Origin: CAZVXI01 sp964631295
GTDB taxonomy: Bacteria; Planctomycetota; Phycisphaerae; Phycisphaerales; SM1A02
Direction of reading: 5' to 3'
Length of the DNA stretch: 37,730 nt
NCBI GenBank assembly: GCA_964631295.1
Contig: CAZVXI010000008.1
Coordinates: forward strand, 1 to 37,730
The notes beneath the pieces are model-generated. The model was not told where the DNA came from, ran no database searches, and saw only the letters and a program-made list of their open reading frames with translations. Shown here piece by piece: positions 15,480 through 23,904 of this stretch. The number at the start of each line of letters is the position of its first letter. Position 1 is the first letter of the stretch. The translations under genes and the position numbers were made by a program.

Positions 15480-17027
15480 TCATCCTCCGCCGAACTGGAC
15501 AAGGTCGCTCTTGGCAGCCAGATCAGCTGCGATCGCGCCGACAATCTGCTCCTGTAATCGCTTGGCTTGGGCAACCGACCCGGGTGCGCGGAGATTATTC
15601 ATCATGATGCTGAAAGCTCGACAGTGGCCGTCGGGCATCTCCACGTATCCGCTCAGGCAACTCACTCGATTGATGAAGCCCGTCTTCGCGCGCACTGTGG
15701 CGCCATGCAGTTTTGTCTGGTGGAATCGGCGGTCGAGTGTTCCTGTCTCGCGAGCAATGGCGAGCGAATCAAGAAATGGTCGGGCAAGTTCTTCATCATT
15801 GAACAGGGATGTCAACCATGCGGACATCACCGAGGGCGCGATCCTGTTGTTGCGACTCAGGCCGGATCCATCGGCGATAAAGAGTTCCGAAACGCCATCT
15901 TCCCCCTCAATACGATCCAGAACCACGTGGCGAATCACGGAGCAGCCAGCCTCCCATGTTCCAGGTTGATTGGTGACTGAGTGGGCGATCCGCTTGACGA
16001 GCGATTCAGCATAGAGATTCTGGCTCGAGCGATTGCACACTTCCACGATGGTCGAGAGCGGAGTAGCGACCACTGGACCAACGGGCTCGCCCGCTGCATT
16101 GGGAGCATCGAGCGGCATCGCCCCCGCATGATCGACTTCGATGCCATGTGCGCGCAGGCGATCAGCGAGAAGCTCGGCAAACACGTGAGGCATGTCGTGA
16201 ACAGTCACGGGTACCAGCACGACAGATGACCGCACGTTGCCACGCAGAGTCATATCGTTGGTCATATGCTTGCGCGAAACCCATGCCGTGTTCGATTCGT
16301 CGGTGCCTGTGTGGCTTGTTGTGCGATTTCGAACAAGCATCCATGGCATATCTGGGCGCATGTCGCGTGCATCAGCGCGACCGTTGGCGACAGGCTTCAA
16401 ATAGAAGCGGATCAGATTGCGGTGGAAGTTGAAACCCGCCACCTCTGCAAACGATCGGGCATTGAGTTGTTCGATGGGCCATGATTCATGCACAAAATCA
16501 CGATCAAAGATGCGATCATCAACCACCACGGCTTCCAGCCGGTCCACACCGCTCGCGACGATCGGATCAACGAGCAGCTGGATAAACGTTTCGACGTCGA
16601 GCCCGAGCGTTTCGCCGACCTGCATTGCTTCCAGGAGTTCCGGATCGCCGAACGCAGGATCTCCATCGCCAACGATTGTCAACTGGCTCCCGTCCAGCAG
16701 CATTCGCGTTCGAAAGGTGAACTCGCTGCCGAGTACATGAAGGGCTGCGCCGGTCGTGAGGAGTTTCATATTGCTTGCGGGGATCATGCCGCGTTCGCTG
16801 TCAATGTTGACCAGCTCCGCACCAAGCGAGGATGACGCGTCACGAACACTGACGCTCGTGAGGGCGTTGTCGATCGGTGATTTGCGAATCAACTCCTCGA
16901 CATCCACCTGCAACGACTGACCGGCAGCATTGGACACGATTGCGACCGTCAGCACATACAGAAGTAGCGATGGCGGACGACCGCAGCAAAGCGTTCGAAG
17001 AAATGGCCTGAAAGGCATCGAAGTCAT
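15480..17027 (-). CDS. dacB: D-alanyl-D-alanine carboxypeptidase/endopeptidase (PBP4/DacB family)
   Basis: A serine peptidase of the S13 family that trims or opens peptidoglycan peptides in the periplasm. The three penicillin-binding motifs are present: S-x-x-K in ASNMKLLTTGAAL, S-x-N in DGSGLSRNN and K-T-G in VRAKTGFINRVS. An S13-type insert lies between the first two (about 260 residues apart). The open frame begins at 17135, but that would overlap the divergent gene at 17134; a start at ATG 17027 or 17018 leaves a hydrophobic signal (LLLYVLTVAIVSNAAG) near the N-terminus. It is convergent with the thioredoxin-like gene (2-nt gap). Confidence 0.85.
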   Translation of the reverse strand: MTSMPFRPFLRTLCCGRPPSLLLYVLTVAIVSNAAGQSLQVDVEELIRKSPIDNALTSVSVRDASSSLGAELVNIDSERGMIPASNMKLLTTGAALHVLGSEFTFRTRMLLDGSQLTIVGDGDPAFGDPELLEAMQVGETLGLDVETFIQLLVDPIVASGVDRLEAVVVDDRIFDRDFVHESWPIEQLNARSFAEVAGFNFHRNLIRFYLKPVANGRADARDMRPDMPWMLVRNRTTSHTGTDESNTAWVSRKHMTNDMTLRGNVRSSVVLVPVTVHDMPHVFAELLADRLRAHGIEVDHAGAMPLDAPNAAGEPVGPVVATPLSTIVEVCNRSSQNLYAESLVKRIAHSVTNQPGTWEAGCSVIRHVVLDRIEGEDGVSELFIADGSGLSRNNRIAPSVMSAWLTSLFNDEELARPFLDSLAIARETGTLDRRFHQTKLHGATVRAKTGFINRVSCLSGYVEMPDGHCRAFSIMMNNLRAPGSVAQAKRLQEQIVGAIAADLAAKSDLVQFGGG

Positions 17028-17133
17028 GGCAACTCGCTTTACAAGAAACTGATCGACAGCGTCCAAGACTATCGGCAGGACTCTTCGGACGCCTGCAAAC
17101 CGTCCGGTGATCCACACCTGCGTACGATCTGTC

Positions 17134-17697
17134 ATGTCTTCCCGCGAAGAGTGCGAACGCCACGTTTACCGCCTTGCGCTGCTGCTCACCGGCTCCCAGA
17201 AGGCGGCGACGCGTGTGATCCGGGCTGTCCGCAAGGCCCAGCCCGACCTGCGTCGGCTCGATCGGGCGCATCTGGAACGGCTGACCATCCTGCGAAGCCG
17301 CGAGCAGCGTTCGGCAGGCATGCAGGTTCCAGGTCTGGACCAGAATCTTGCGGCGTTTCTGGGAGGACTTGATCGGCAGCCTCGGGAGGCTTGGATTCTG
17401 GTGCATGCCTTCGGCCTTGATCAACGACCGGCCGCGAAGGCGATGGACTGTTCCGTGACAGCCCTGCAACTGCATCTCGACCGGGCCCACGAAGTGATGG
17501 CCACAGCGAAGCTCCCTGCGGATGCACCCCAGCAACTCGCCGAAAGTGTCAAACATGCGCAGTTGCCTCAGTTCTATCTTGAGCAGCGTCGTCGATCGAT
17601 GCGAATCCGGCGAACGGCGGTGATCCTCGGTATTGTGCTCGCGATCCTCGGCGCGATCGCAATGGTGCGAGTCCTGCTGGAGTTTGCGTCTTCCTGA
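17134..17697 (+). CDS. sigma-factor-like protein with C-terminal membrane segment
   Basis: A 187-residue protein. Residues 5-60 (CERHVYRLALLLTGSQKAA and following) resemble region 2 of ECF sigma factors; residues 80-125 (RQPREAWILVHAFGLDQ, then AAKAMDCSVTALQLHLDRAH) resemble region 4, with the helix-turn-helix AAKAMDCSVTALQ; residues 158-182 are a strongly hydrophobic membrane segment preceded by RRRSMRIRR. The usual DED and promoter-reading residues of region 2 are not clear, so it may no longer act as a sigma factor. It could be a membrane-tethered regulator or a decayed ECF sigma. The ATG at 17134 is chosen because the upstream part of the frame (from 17107) overlaps the divergent dacB open frame. 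ligA starts 8 nt after its stop. Confidence 0.5.
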   Translation: MSSREECERHVYRLALLLTGSQKAATRVIRAVRKAQPDLRRLDRAHLERLTILRSREQRSAGMQVPGLDQNLAAFLGGLDRQPREAWILVHAFGLDQRPAAKAMDCSVTALQLHLDRAHEVMATAKLPADAPQQLAESVKHAQLPQFYLEQRRRSMRIRRTAVILGIVLAILGAIAMVRVLLEFASS

Positions 17698-17705
17698 CCA
17701 CTGCC

Positions 17706-19760
17706 ATGGCCAAGCAAAGTAACCGCGAGCGAATCGAAGAACTGCGCGACCTGCTGCATCGTGCAAACCATGCGTACTACGTAGACGCCGATCCGATCAT
17801 GTCGGACCGGGATTTTGATGCGCGGCTCGACGAACTTGTGGAGTTGGAGCAGAAACATCCGGAACTCCGCGAACCGAACAGTCCGACTCAGCGCGTTGGT
17901 GGTGAGCCAATCAAGGGTTTTGCAACTGTTCGGCACACTGTTCCGATGCAGTCGATCGACAACACATACAACGTCGATGATCTGCGAGCGTGGCATGAAA
18001 GGGTCATCAAAGGACTCAGCGGAGATGGCGAAGCGGATTTGTTTGCTGGGGACCCGATCCGCTTTGTCTGTGATCCGAAGATTGACGGAGTTGCCGTGTC
18101 GTTGCGGTACGAGGACGGCGAGTTGGTGCACGCAGTGACGNNNNNNNNNNCGCGTGGCGATGGCGAGAAGGGCGATGACGTCACCGCGCAGGCGCGTCGT
18201 ATTCGGCCGATCCCTCTCGTGCTCACCAGGGAAGACCCTCGGCCGCACGTGCTTGAAGTTCGCGGGGAAGTCTATATTCCAAACGATGTATTCCGTGCGA
18301 TCAACGAGCATCGCGAATCGCAGGGGGAGCCTGTCTTCGCCAACGCGCGCAATGCCACGGCCGGGACGTTGAAGAGTCTCGACCCGAGCATCGTGGCGGC
18401 GCGTAATCTCGGGTTTGTGGCCCACGGCCGCGGTGAGATCAAAGGACTTCCTGTCAAGAGTTTTTCAGAGTTCCGTGCAGAGGTTGTCAGGCGTGGCGTG
18501 CCTGTTGAACAACATGCCCAGACCTGCGATTCGATTGAGCAGATCGTGTCAGTGATCGAGGCCTTCCATGAGACACGAGGATCTCTCAACTACGGTGTTG
18601 ACGGTATGGTCGTGCGGGTTGACCGGTTCGATCTGCAGGATCAGCTTGGCGCAACGAGTAAAGCACCGCGATGGTGCATCGCGTACAAGTACCCCGCAGA
18701 GCAGGGGCGCACGATACTGAGGACGATCGACTGGCAGGTTGGCAAGGGCGGCACGCTGACGCCTCGCGCGACGATGGAACCGATCTTCCTTGCAGGGACA
18801 ACCGTTCAGCACGCAACACTGCACAACATCGAGGAGATCCACCGGAAGGACATCCGCGTCGGCGACGTTGTCATTGTCGAGAAGGCAGGTGAGATCATCC
18901 CGCAGGTGGTGCGCGTCGTCGAAGACGAGCGGCCCGGGGATGCCCATCGAGTTGAGCCGCCGAGTACCTGTCCCAAGTGCGGTGGGCCTGTCGAGCAGGA
19001 AGGGCCGAAACTTTATTGCGTCAATCCAGAGTGTCCAGCGCAGTTCCGTGAGCGGCTGAAATGGTTTGTTGCGCGCGGGCAAATGGATATTGATGGCATC
19101 GGCGAGAAACTCGTTGATCAGCTTTGCGACGCTGATCTTGTCGAGCATTTTGCCGACTTGTTCGAACTTGATCGCGATGCGCTTCTCGGGCTCGAACGGA
19201 TGGGAGAGAAGTCGGCGGACAAGTTGCTTGCAGGGCTGGAAGATGCCAAATCCCGTGGCATGGCGCGCGTCATTGCCGGCCTTGGGATTCGGCATATCGG
19301 CACATCAGCGGCCAAGACTCTGGCGCGGCATTTTTCAGATTGCAACGCTCTGCAGGCTGCCTCGCTCGAGCAGATCATCGATCTTCCAGACTTCGGAGAA
19401 ATCACTGCAAAAACACTGCACGATTACCTGCAGTCTGATCGTGGGCGATCGACGCTTGATCGACTCAAAGCCGTCGGGGTCGATCTCACGAGCCAGATCT
19501 ACAGTGCCGGTGATACGAATGATCGGCAGTCACCATTTGCTGGCAAGACGGTCGTTCTCACGGGAACACTTGCGCAGTTCACCCGGCCGGAGCTGACCGT
19601 GGTTCTCGAAAGCATGGGAGCCAAAGTGAGCGGCTCGGTGTCAAAGAATACGAACCTCTTGATAGCCGGCGAGAGTGCGGGAAGTAAACTTGCAAAGGCC
19701 AGATCGCTGGGTATTGAGGTCTGGGATGAGGCTGAACTGCTCAAGCACGTGAGCCCCTGA
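17706..19760 (+). CDS. ligA: NAD+-dependent DNA ligase LigA
   Basis: LigA seals nicks in DNA during replication and repair using NAD+. All domains are present: Ia with RANHAYYVDADPIMSD, the adenylation motif K-I-D-G in CDPKIDGVAVSLRY (AMP-lysine), the RGDG region, the oligomer-binding domain, the Cys4 zinc finger (C..C at 18969-18980, later YCVNPEC), helix-hairpin-helix repeats around ARVIAGLGIRHIG, and the BRCT domain GKTVVLTGTLAQFTRPEL near the end. The length of 684 is typical. A 10-N run at 18141-18150 falls just before RGDG. The frame is kept across it, but four residues are undefined and appear to be an artefact (see findings). No strong ribosome site is seen. Confidence 0.93.
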   Translation: MAKQSNRERIEELRDLLHRANHAYYVDADPIMSDRDFDARLDELVELEQKHPELREPNSPTQRVGGEPIKGFATVRHTVPMQSIDNTYNVDDLRAWHERVIKGLSGDGEADLFAGDPIRFVCDPKIDGVAVSLRYEDGELVHAVTXXXXRGDGEKGDDVTAQARRIRPIPLVLTREDPRPHVLEVRGEVYIPNDVFRAINEHRESQGEPVFANARNATAGTLKSLDPSIVAARNLGFVAHGRGEIKGLPVKSFSEFRAEVVRRGVPVEQHAQTCDSIEQIVSVIEAFHETRGSLNYGVDGMVVRVDRFDLQDQLGATSKAPRWCIAYKYPAEQGRTILRTIDWQVGKGGTLTPRATMEPIFLAGTTVQHATLHNIEEIHRKDIRVGDVVIVEKAGEIIPQVVRVVEDERPGDAHRVEPPSTCPKCGGPVEQEGPKLYCVNPECPAQFRERLKWFVARGQMDIDGIGEKLVDQLCDADLVEHFADLFELDRDALLGLERMGEKSADKLLAGLEDAKSRGMARVIAGLGIRHIGTSAAKTLARHFSDCNALQAASLEQIIDLPDFGEITAKTLHDYLQSDRGRSTLDRLKAVGVDLTSQIYSAGDTNDRQSPFAGKTVVLTGTLAQFTRPELTVVLESMGAKVSGSVSKNTNLLIAGESAGSKLAKARSLGIEVWDEAELLKHVSP
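18141..18150. other. assembly gap (10 N) inside ligA
   Basis: Ten unspecified bases. The flanks read GTGACG before and CGCGTGGC after; the family expects VTRGDG with no extra residues at this point. Joining the flanks with a 2-nt CG overlap would give exactly that, so the true gap is probably minus 2 rather than plus 10. Confidence 0.7.
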
Positions 19761-19799
19761 CACCCGACCGTTGAGAGTCAGTCGCTACAATATTCACAC

Positions 19800-20336
19800 A
19801 TGGGACAGTTGGCTCTTGGATTCCGCAGTCTGCTGATCAAGGCGCTGATCTTCGTGATCATGGCCGCGCTGCTTGCCTGGGCGCTTGGTGGAGCGCTGCT
19901 GCCGCGAACGCTTCGCATCGCGCAACAGAGTGTCGAGCATGCCGGTCGTTCGGTCGGCTGGCAGATGGTGGTGCGCGAAGATGCCGAGGTTCCGCCGCAC
20001 TGGCTGCTGGCAGACTTGGGCGAGAAGAAGCCCGTTGCGATTGTCGAGGATCGCTGGCTCGCGATCTCAGGTCTTGTCACGCGCGAGAACCTGCTGTTCA
20101 CCGGTGGCCAGTTGCTCGGGCCGCCCGGCCGATGGGTGATCCTCGAGTTGTCCGGCGAGGGGGCTCCGGTCTGGCATGATGTCCCGGATCGGCTCGAAGT
20201 TGAACGCCAGCTGGCACGCGTGCGGAATGGTCTGGATATTCAGGACCTGGCAACGATTCATCGAGATCGGGCGGTCGTGCTTGATCCACGAACGCCGAAC
20301 GCCGATCAGGGAGTTGTCGGGGTGCAGGGCGACTGA
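19800..20336 (+). CDS. unknown membrane-anchored protein
   Basis: A 178-residue protein with one membrane segment near the N-terminus (about residues 13-35, LIKALIFVIMAALLAWALGGALL). It is followed by an extracytoplasmic region of about 140 residues with no motif I recognise; WLLADLGEKKPVAIVEDRWLAISGLV looks like a small beta-rich domain. It lies between ligA (39-nt gap) and the CYTH gene (23-nt gap) on the same strand. No function can be proposed. Confidence 0.6.
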   Translation: MGQLALGFRSLLIKALIFVIMAALLAWALGGALLPRTLRIAQQSVEHAGRSVGWQMVVREDAEVPPHWLLADLGEKKPVAIVEDRWLAISGLVTRENLLFTGGQLLGPPGRWVILELSGEGAPVWHDVPDRLEVERQLARVRNGLDIQDLATIHRDRAVVLDPRTPNADQGVVGVQGD

Positions 20337-20359
20337 AAGATTCTCGGACCGCTGACCGC

Positions 20360-20887
20360 ATGCAGAACATCGAGTTCAAAGCAGAGTTACGCGATATGTT
20401 CGCCGCGCGCGTGCAATGTGAGTTGCTCAAAGCCCGCCATGTGGGTCGGCTGCGACAGGCTGACACGTACTTTCGCATGCCGGACGGCCGCCTGAAGAAA
20501 CGCCAGACGATCGGCGAACGAACGCAGTGGATTTTTTACCATCGCGCTGAACGAACGCGACCGAAGCTCTCCAATTACACGATTCTATCAGATGAACAAG
20601 CACGCATCCGCTGGGGTACACACTCTCTCAAGAAGTGGCTGTGTGTCACCAAGGTCCGCGACCTGTGGCTGCTTGATAACGTCCGCATCCATCTCGATGT
20701 CGTGGACGATCTCGGCGAGTTTCTGGAGTTTGAGGCAATGATCTCGCCGCAGATCGATGTCGAGCACTGTCATCGGGTGCTCAGCGAACTGCGTGACGCA
20801 TTCGATCCCGTGCTCGGCGAGGCTATCGCGGTGAGTTATTGCGACCTGCTCGAGCAGCACAAGCAGTTGCAGGCAATGAGTGGTTGA
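20360..20887 (+). CDS. CYTH-domain protein (class IV adenylate cyclase/triphosphatase-like)
   Basis: A 175-residue protein with the CYTH tunnel-fold pattern. It starts MQNIEFKAEL (E-x-K signature at residues 5-7, family ExExK), then RQADTYFRMPDGRLKKRQT, WIFYHRAER, and near the end VRIHLDVVDDLGEFLEFEAMI, which supplies the acidic metal ligands. The family includes thiamine triphosphatase, inorganic triphosphatases and CyaB-type adenylate cyclase. It binds the triphosphate through the basic and acidic residues lining the tunnel. The first Glu of ExExK seems replaced by Asn/Ile, so the reaction cannot be assigned. It follows the unknown anchored gene by 23 nt and is convergent with uppP. Confidence 0.75.
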   Translation: MQNIEFKAELRDMFAARVQCELLKARHVGRLRQADTYFRMPDGRLKKRQTIGERTQWIFYHRAERTRPKLSNYTILSDEQARIRWGTHSLKKWLCVTKVRDLWLLDNVRIHLDVVDDLGEFLEFEAMISPQIDVEHCHRVLSELRDAFDPVLGEAIAVSYCDLLEQHKQLQAMSG

Positions 20888-20948
20888 GCGACCAGCGACC
20901 GTGGCGGCATGCCGTCAAATGGTGGGCATTGTCGGCGCTGACTCATCG

Positions 20949-21842
20949 TCAGAAGGTCACAACGTTGGTCGCGATCAGAAGGCCGAGTATCACGCAGAGA
21001 GCAAGACGATACCACCCGAAAATTGCCACGCCGTGTTTCGAAAGATAGCCAACGAGCCACTTGATCGCGAGCGCTGCTGCAACGGTGGCTGTCACGACTC
21101 CCACGATCAGCGGCATGGCTCCGAGCGTTTCGAACATGTTCGGACCGTCGCCTGACAGGTTCTTCATCAGTTTGTACACGCACGCGCCGCCGAGTGTCGG
21201 CAGACCGAGCAGAAAACTGAACTCTGCAGCGTGCTTCGGGCGCATCCCGACAAGCATGCCACCAACGATCGTCACCATGGATCGGCTTGTCCCGGGCCAC
21301 ATCGCAATGCACTGCAGGAGTCCGATGAGCAGAGCGCGCTTCCACGTCAGGTGAGCAATATCCACGAAGCTGTGGAGATCCTGCGGTTCCGCGCCGTCAG
21401 GTGCATCTTCATGGAAGAACCGCCGCTGCCATGGACCAAGCATGATCATGACCACTCCGCCGACAGCGAGTGCTGCGAGCACCGGAATCGGGCTGAAGAG
21501 GTGTTCCTCAATCAGATCATCAAGCAGGATCCCGAATGCTGCCGCGGGCAGGAATGCAACCGTCAGATTGATGGCGAGGCGCAACCCTGCCGGATCCTTG
21601 CCGACCATGCCACGCATCATTTGAATGACGCGCGACCAATACAGGCCGAGCACCGCGAGAATCGCACCACCTTGAATGACGATGTTGAATGCATCAACCG
21701 CAGCCTTCCGCTCAGGCGGTTCATCGAGCCCGAGCAATGCCGATGCGAGGATCAGGTGGCCTGTCGAGCTGATCGGCAGGTACTCCGTGATGCCCTCGAC
21801 GATGCCAAGGATGATTGCGTCAAGAATGGTCAGATCAGGCAC
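20949..21842 (-). CDS. uppP: undecaprenyl-diphosphate phosphatase (BacA/UppP)
   Basis: UppP recycles undecaprenyl diphosphate to the monophosphate carrier used for cell wall lipid II; it is an integral membrane protein. Visible landmarks are IVEGITEYLPISSTGHLIL (catalytic E-x-x-x-E and PISSTGHL), a central PGTSRSMVTIVGGMLVG with the catalytic Arg/Ser, and about eight hydrophobic segments. The length of 297 is slightly above the usual 265-280 because of a loop insertion with charged residues. It lies 37 nt downstream of ilvC on the same strand; no terminator separates them, so they may be one transcript. Confidence 0.93.
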   Translation of the reverse strand: MPDLTILDAIILGIVEGITEYLPISSTGHLILASALLGLDEPPERKAAVDAFNIVIQGGAILAVLGLYWSRVIQMMRGMVGKDPAGLRLAINLTVAFLPAAAFGILLDDLIEEHLFSPIPVLAALAVGGVVMIMLGPWQRRFFHEDAPDGAEPQDLHSFVDIAHLTWKRALLIGLLQCIAMWPGTSRSMVTIVGGMLVGMRPKHAAEFSFLLGLPTLGGACVYKLMKNLSGDGPNMFETLGAMPLIVGVVTATVAAALAIKWLVGYLSKHGVAIFGWYRLALCVILGLLIATNVVTF

Positions 21843-21879
21843 GTCCGAACTCCACGCTCATCATCGGCACATCAGCCGG

Positions 21880-22902
21880 TCATACGGACGATGATCCTGC
21901 AGTTGGCTGAAGGAAGGGCATGAACGACCGCACCTGAGCGCTGGCGTGCTCGATATCGCTGGCCCCTAGCGCCTCGCGCTGAGACAGCAACCACCGCAAT
22001 CCAGCATCATGATCAGCTTCGACCCTTCGAGCGAAATCGCCTGACTGTACATCTGCGAGTAAAGCGCGCATGCGTTCGCGCGTGGCGTCGTCAACGATGC
22101 GCGACGCAGCCTCGTGCATCCCGAACTCCGCAGTATTGCTGATCGCTTTGGTCATCCCAACCAAGCCACGCTCATACATCAGGTCAGCAACCTGCTTCAC
22201 CTCATGGCAGCACTCGAGATACGCAATTTCCGGTGCAAATCCAGCCTGCACAAGGGTCTCAAACGCTGCACGCATGAGCCCGATCATCCCACCACAGAGG
22301 ACCGCCTGTTCGCCGAAGAGGTCCGACTCGGCCTCAGCGGCGAATGTGGTCCGGATGATTGCAGCCCGCGCGCTACCGATACCCGCGGCCCATCCGAGAG
22401 CGAGTCGCTCTGAATCGCCTGACAACGACGCCTGCTTGACCGCAAGCAACGCAGGGATCCCTTCGCCACGCTCGAAACGCATACGCACAGTTGCGCCGGG
22501 GCCCTTCGGGGCAACCATCACGATGCCGACGCCCTCTGGTGGTTTGATCAATCCAAACCGGATCGAGAAACCGTGAATGAAACCGACTGTCTGGCCGGGC
22601 TGGACGACTCCGCCGAGGGTGTCGCTCCAGATGGCGGCATGCACCTCATCTGGCAGCGCGAGCACGATCAGGTCGGCCTGCTCAACGGCCTGCTCAATCC
22701 TGAGTGGGGCGAATCCATCGTCGGTCGCGTGTCGCCAGCCCCGGCCGTCGCGCCGAGCCCCAATGCAGACATCGAGCCCGGAATCCCGCAGATTGAGCGC
22801 GTGTGCCCGTCCCTGGTTCCCATAACCGAGTATGGCAATTCGCTTGCCTTCGAGACCAGCGAGCAGTGCACCCTCGTTGCCACTTATCACATCCAACGGC
22901 AT
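21880..22902 (-). CDS. ilvC: ketol-acid reductoisomerase
   Basis: IlvC isomerises and reduces acetolactate in valine, leucine and isoleucine synthesis. The class I pattern is clear: NADPH-binding GYGNQGRAHALNLRDSG, APKGPGATVRMRFERGEGIP, the metal ligands in AEAESDLFGEQAVLCGG and YLECCHEVKQVADLMYERGL, and ISNTAEFG. The ATG at 22902 follows a ribosome-like AGGACT and places the first strand as in relatives; the frame itself runs to 22977. The length of 340 residues is typical. ilvB/ilvH are not nearby, which is unusual since ilvC often sits with them. uppP lies 37 nt downstream. The divergent Fur gene starts at 23002. Confidence 0.95.
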   Translation of the reverse strand: MPLDVISGNEGALLAGLEGKRIAILGYGNQGRAHALNLRDSGLDVCIGARRDGRGWRHATDDGFAPLRIEQAVEQADLIVLALPDEVHAAIWSDTLGGVVQPGQTVGFIHGFSIRFGLIKPPEGVGIVMVAPKGPGATVRMRFERGEGIPALLAVKQASLSGDSERLALGWAAGIGSARAAIIRTTFAAEAESDLFGEQAVLCGGMIGLMRAAFETLVQAGFAPEIAYLECCHEVKQVADLMYERGLVGMTKAISNTAEFGMHEAASRIVDDATRERMRALLADVQSGDFARRVEADHDAGLRWLLSQREALGASDIEHASAQVRSFMPFLQPTAGSSSV

Positions 22903-23001
22903 CTTCTCGGAAGTCCTTTCCAGGGCAGCAGGCGATGATTGGAGCGGCGAACCAAACGGAACTGGTCGACCGGTCACCGCGCGTCAATAATACTCACAGT
23001 G

Positions 23002-23460
23002 ATGAACTTCTCCGAAGATTCCAAATCAGACCCGATTCGCGCGCTCTTTGCCGAGCGAAACCTGCGGTGCACAGCGCAGCGACTGGCTGTTTTTGAGGCA
23101 CTGACCAGCTCGCGCAGTCATCCAACTGCAGAGGAACTTCGTTCGCTGATCGAGCGTCAGGGAGTCGAGTTGAGCCTCGCAACGGTTTACAACACGCTCG
23201 ATGCTTTCTGCTCGGCAGGCATCGCGACACGACTTCCCTCGTCGAACGGCTCATGTCGTTTTGACGCCAATACCGAGCCACATCTTCACATCACGTTTCG
23301 CGATCAGGACACGATCGTGGATGTCCCGGACGATTTGAGCCGTCGGCTGCTCGACCGCGTCCCTGCTGAGGTTCTCGGTGAGATCGAAGCGACGCTGGGG
23401 ATCGAGATTGAGTCGCTCAGTATCGAGCTGATCGCACGAACTCCCGCTGAGAGCCGCTGA
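23002..23460 (+). CDS. Fur-family transcriptional regulator
   Basis: A 152-residue regulator with the winged helix in RNLRCTAQRLAVFEALTSS, then SHPTAEELRS and LSLATVYNTLDAFCSAGIA (recognition helix), and the dimer/metal domain with CRFDANTEPHLHITF. The HxH and Asp ligands of the regulatory metal site are there. The two CxxC pairs that bind structural zinc in Fur, Zur and PerR are absent: the first position reads FRDQD and the C-terminus is IARTPAESR. The ATG at 23002 is preferred; an in-frame start at 22939 would run into the ilvC leader. The intergenic stretch 22903-23001 is short, so it may autoregulate or regulate ilvC; I cannot name the metal or stress it senses. Confidence 0.85.
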   Translation: MNFSEDSKSDPIRALFAERNLRCTAQRLAVFEALTSSRSHPTAEELRSLIERQGVELSLATVYNTLDAFCSAGIATRLPSSNGSCRFDANTEPHLHITFRDQDTIVDVPDDLSRRLLDRVPAEVLGEIEATLGIEIESLSIELIARTPAESR

Positions 23461-23535
23461 CGCCGTAACCCACGCTCAACAACCGTCTCTGAGCGGCCGA
23501 TATTCCCTGAAATGGGAAAGTCGGAGGCAAATCGA

Positions 23536-23904
23536 ATGGCAACACAAACGACTGATAACCGCCGCCAGGAGCAGCGCTATGGATTGGTGCCGGGCTACTG
23601 CAGTGTCGCGGTGCGTCGGCTGGACTGCGGCGAGGTGATGCACGGGCACGCGTACGACATCAGCGTCACTGGAATCCGAGTCGAACTGGATGAGCGCCTC
23701 ACGCCGGGCGAGCAGGTCCAGCTCTGGATCGATTTCGGTGACACGCGAATCACGACACGATCACGGGTCGTCTGGCAGTTCGATGCTGCTGATGATCCCG
23801 GCCCACTACGACTGGCGCTTGACTTTGGTGAGGCCATATCTCCCGCGGATCGCAATCGCCTGCTCGCCTACATCGCCAACGTGGGTATCCTCCGGGCCGC
23901 ATGA
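23536..23904 (+). CDS. PilZ-domain protein (c-di-GMP binding)
   Basis: A 122-residue single-domain protein. It carries both c-di-GMP contact motifs: R-x-x-x-R in NRRQEQRYGL near the N-terminus and (D/N)-x-S-x-x-G in YDISVTGIRVEL. The remainder is a six-strand beta barrel pattern ending in DFGEAISPADRNRLL. GGAGG lies 9 nt before the ATG at 23536, so the longer frame from 23512 is not the likely start. Its stop overlaps aroK (ATGA at 23901-23904). The partner of such a stand-alone PilZ protein is unknown. Confidence 0.8.
   Translation: MATQTTDNRRQEQRYGLVPGYCSVAVRRLDCGEVMHGHAYDISVTGIRVELDERLTPGEQVQLWIDFGDTRITTRSRVVWQFDAADDPGPLRLALDFGEAISPADRNRLLAYIANVGILRAA

Noticed and set aside
16840..17766. 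A 308-codon minus-strand open frame
   Set aside because: It overlaps dacB and the sigma-like gene antisense. Its composition (His, Arg, Cys rich) is typical of a shadow frame.
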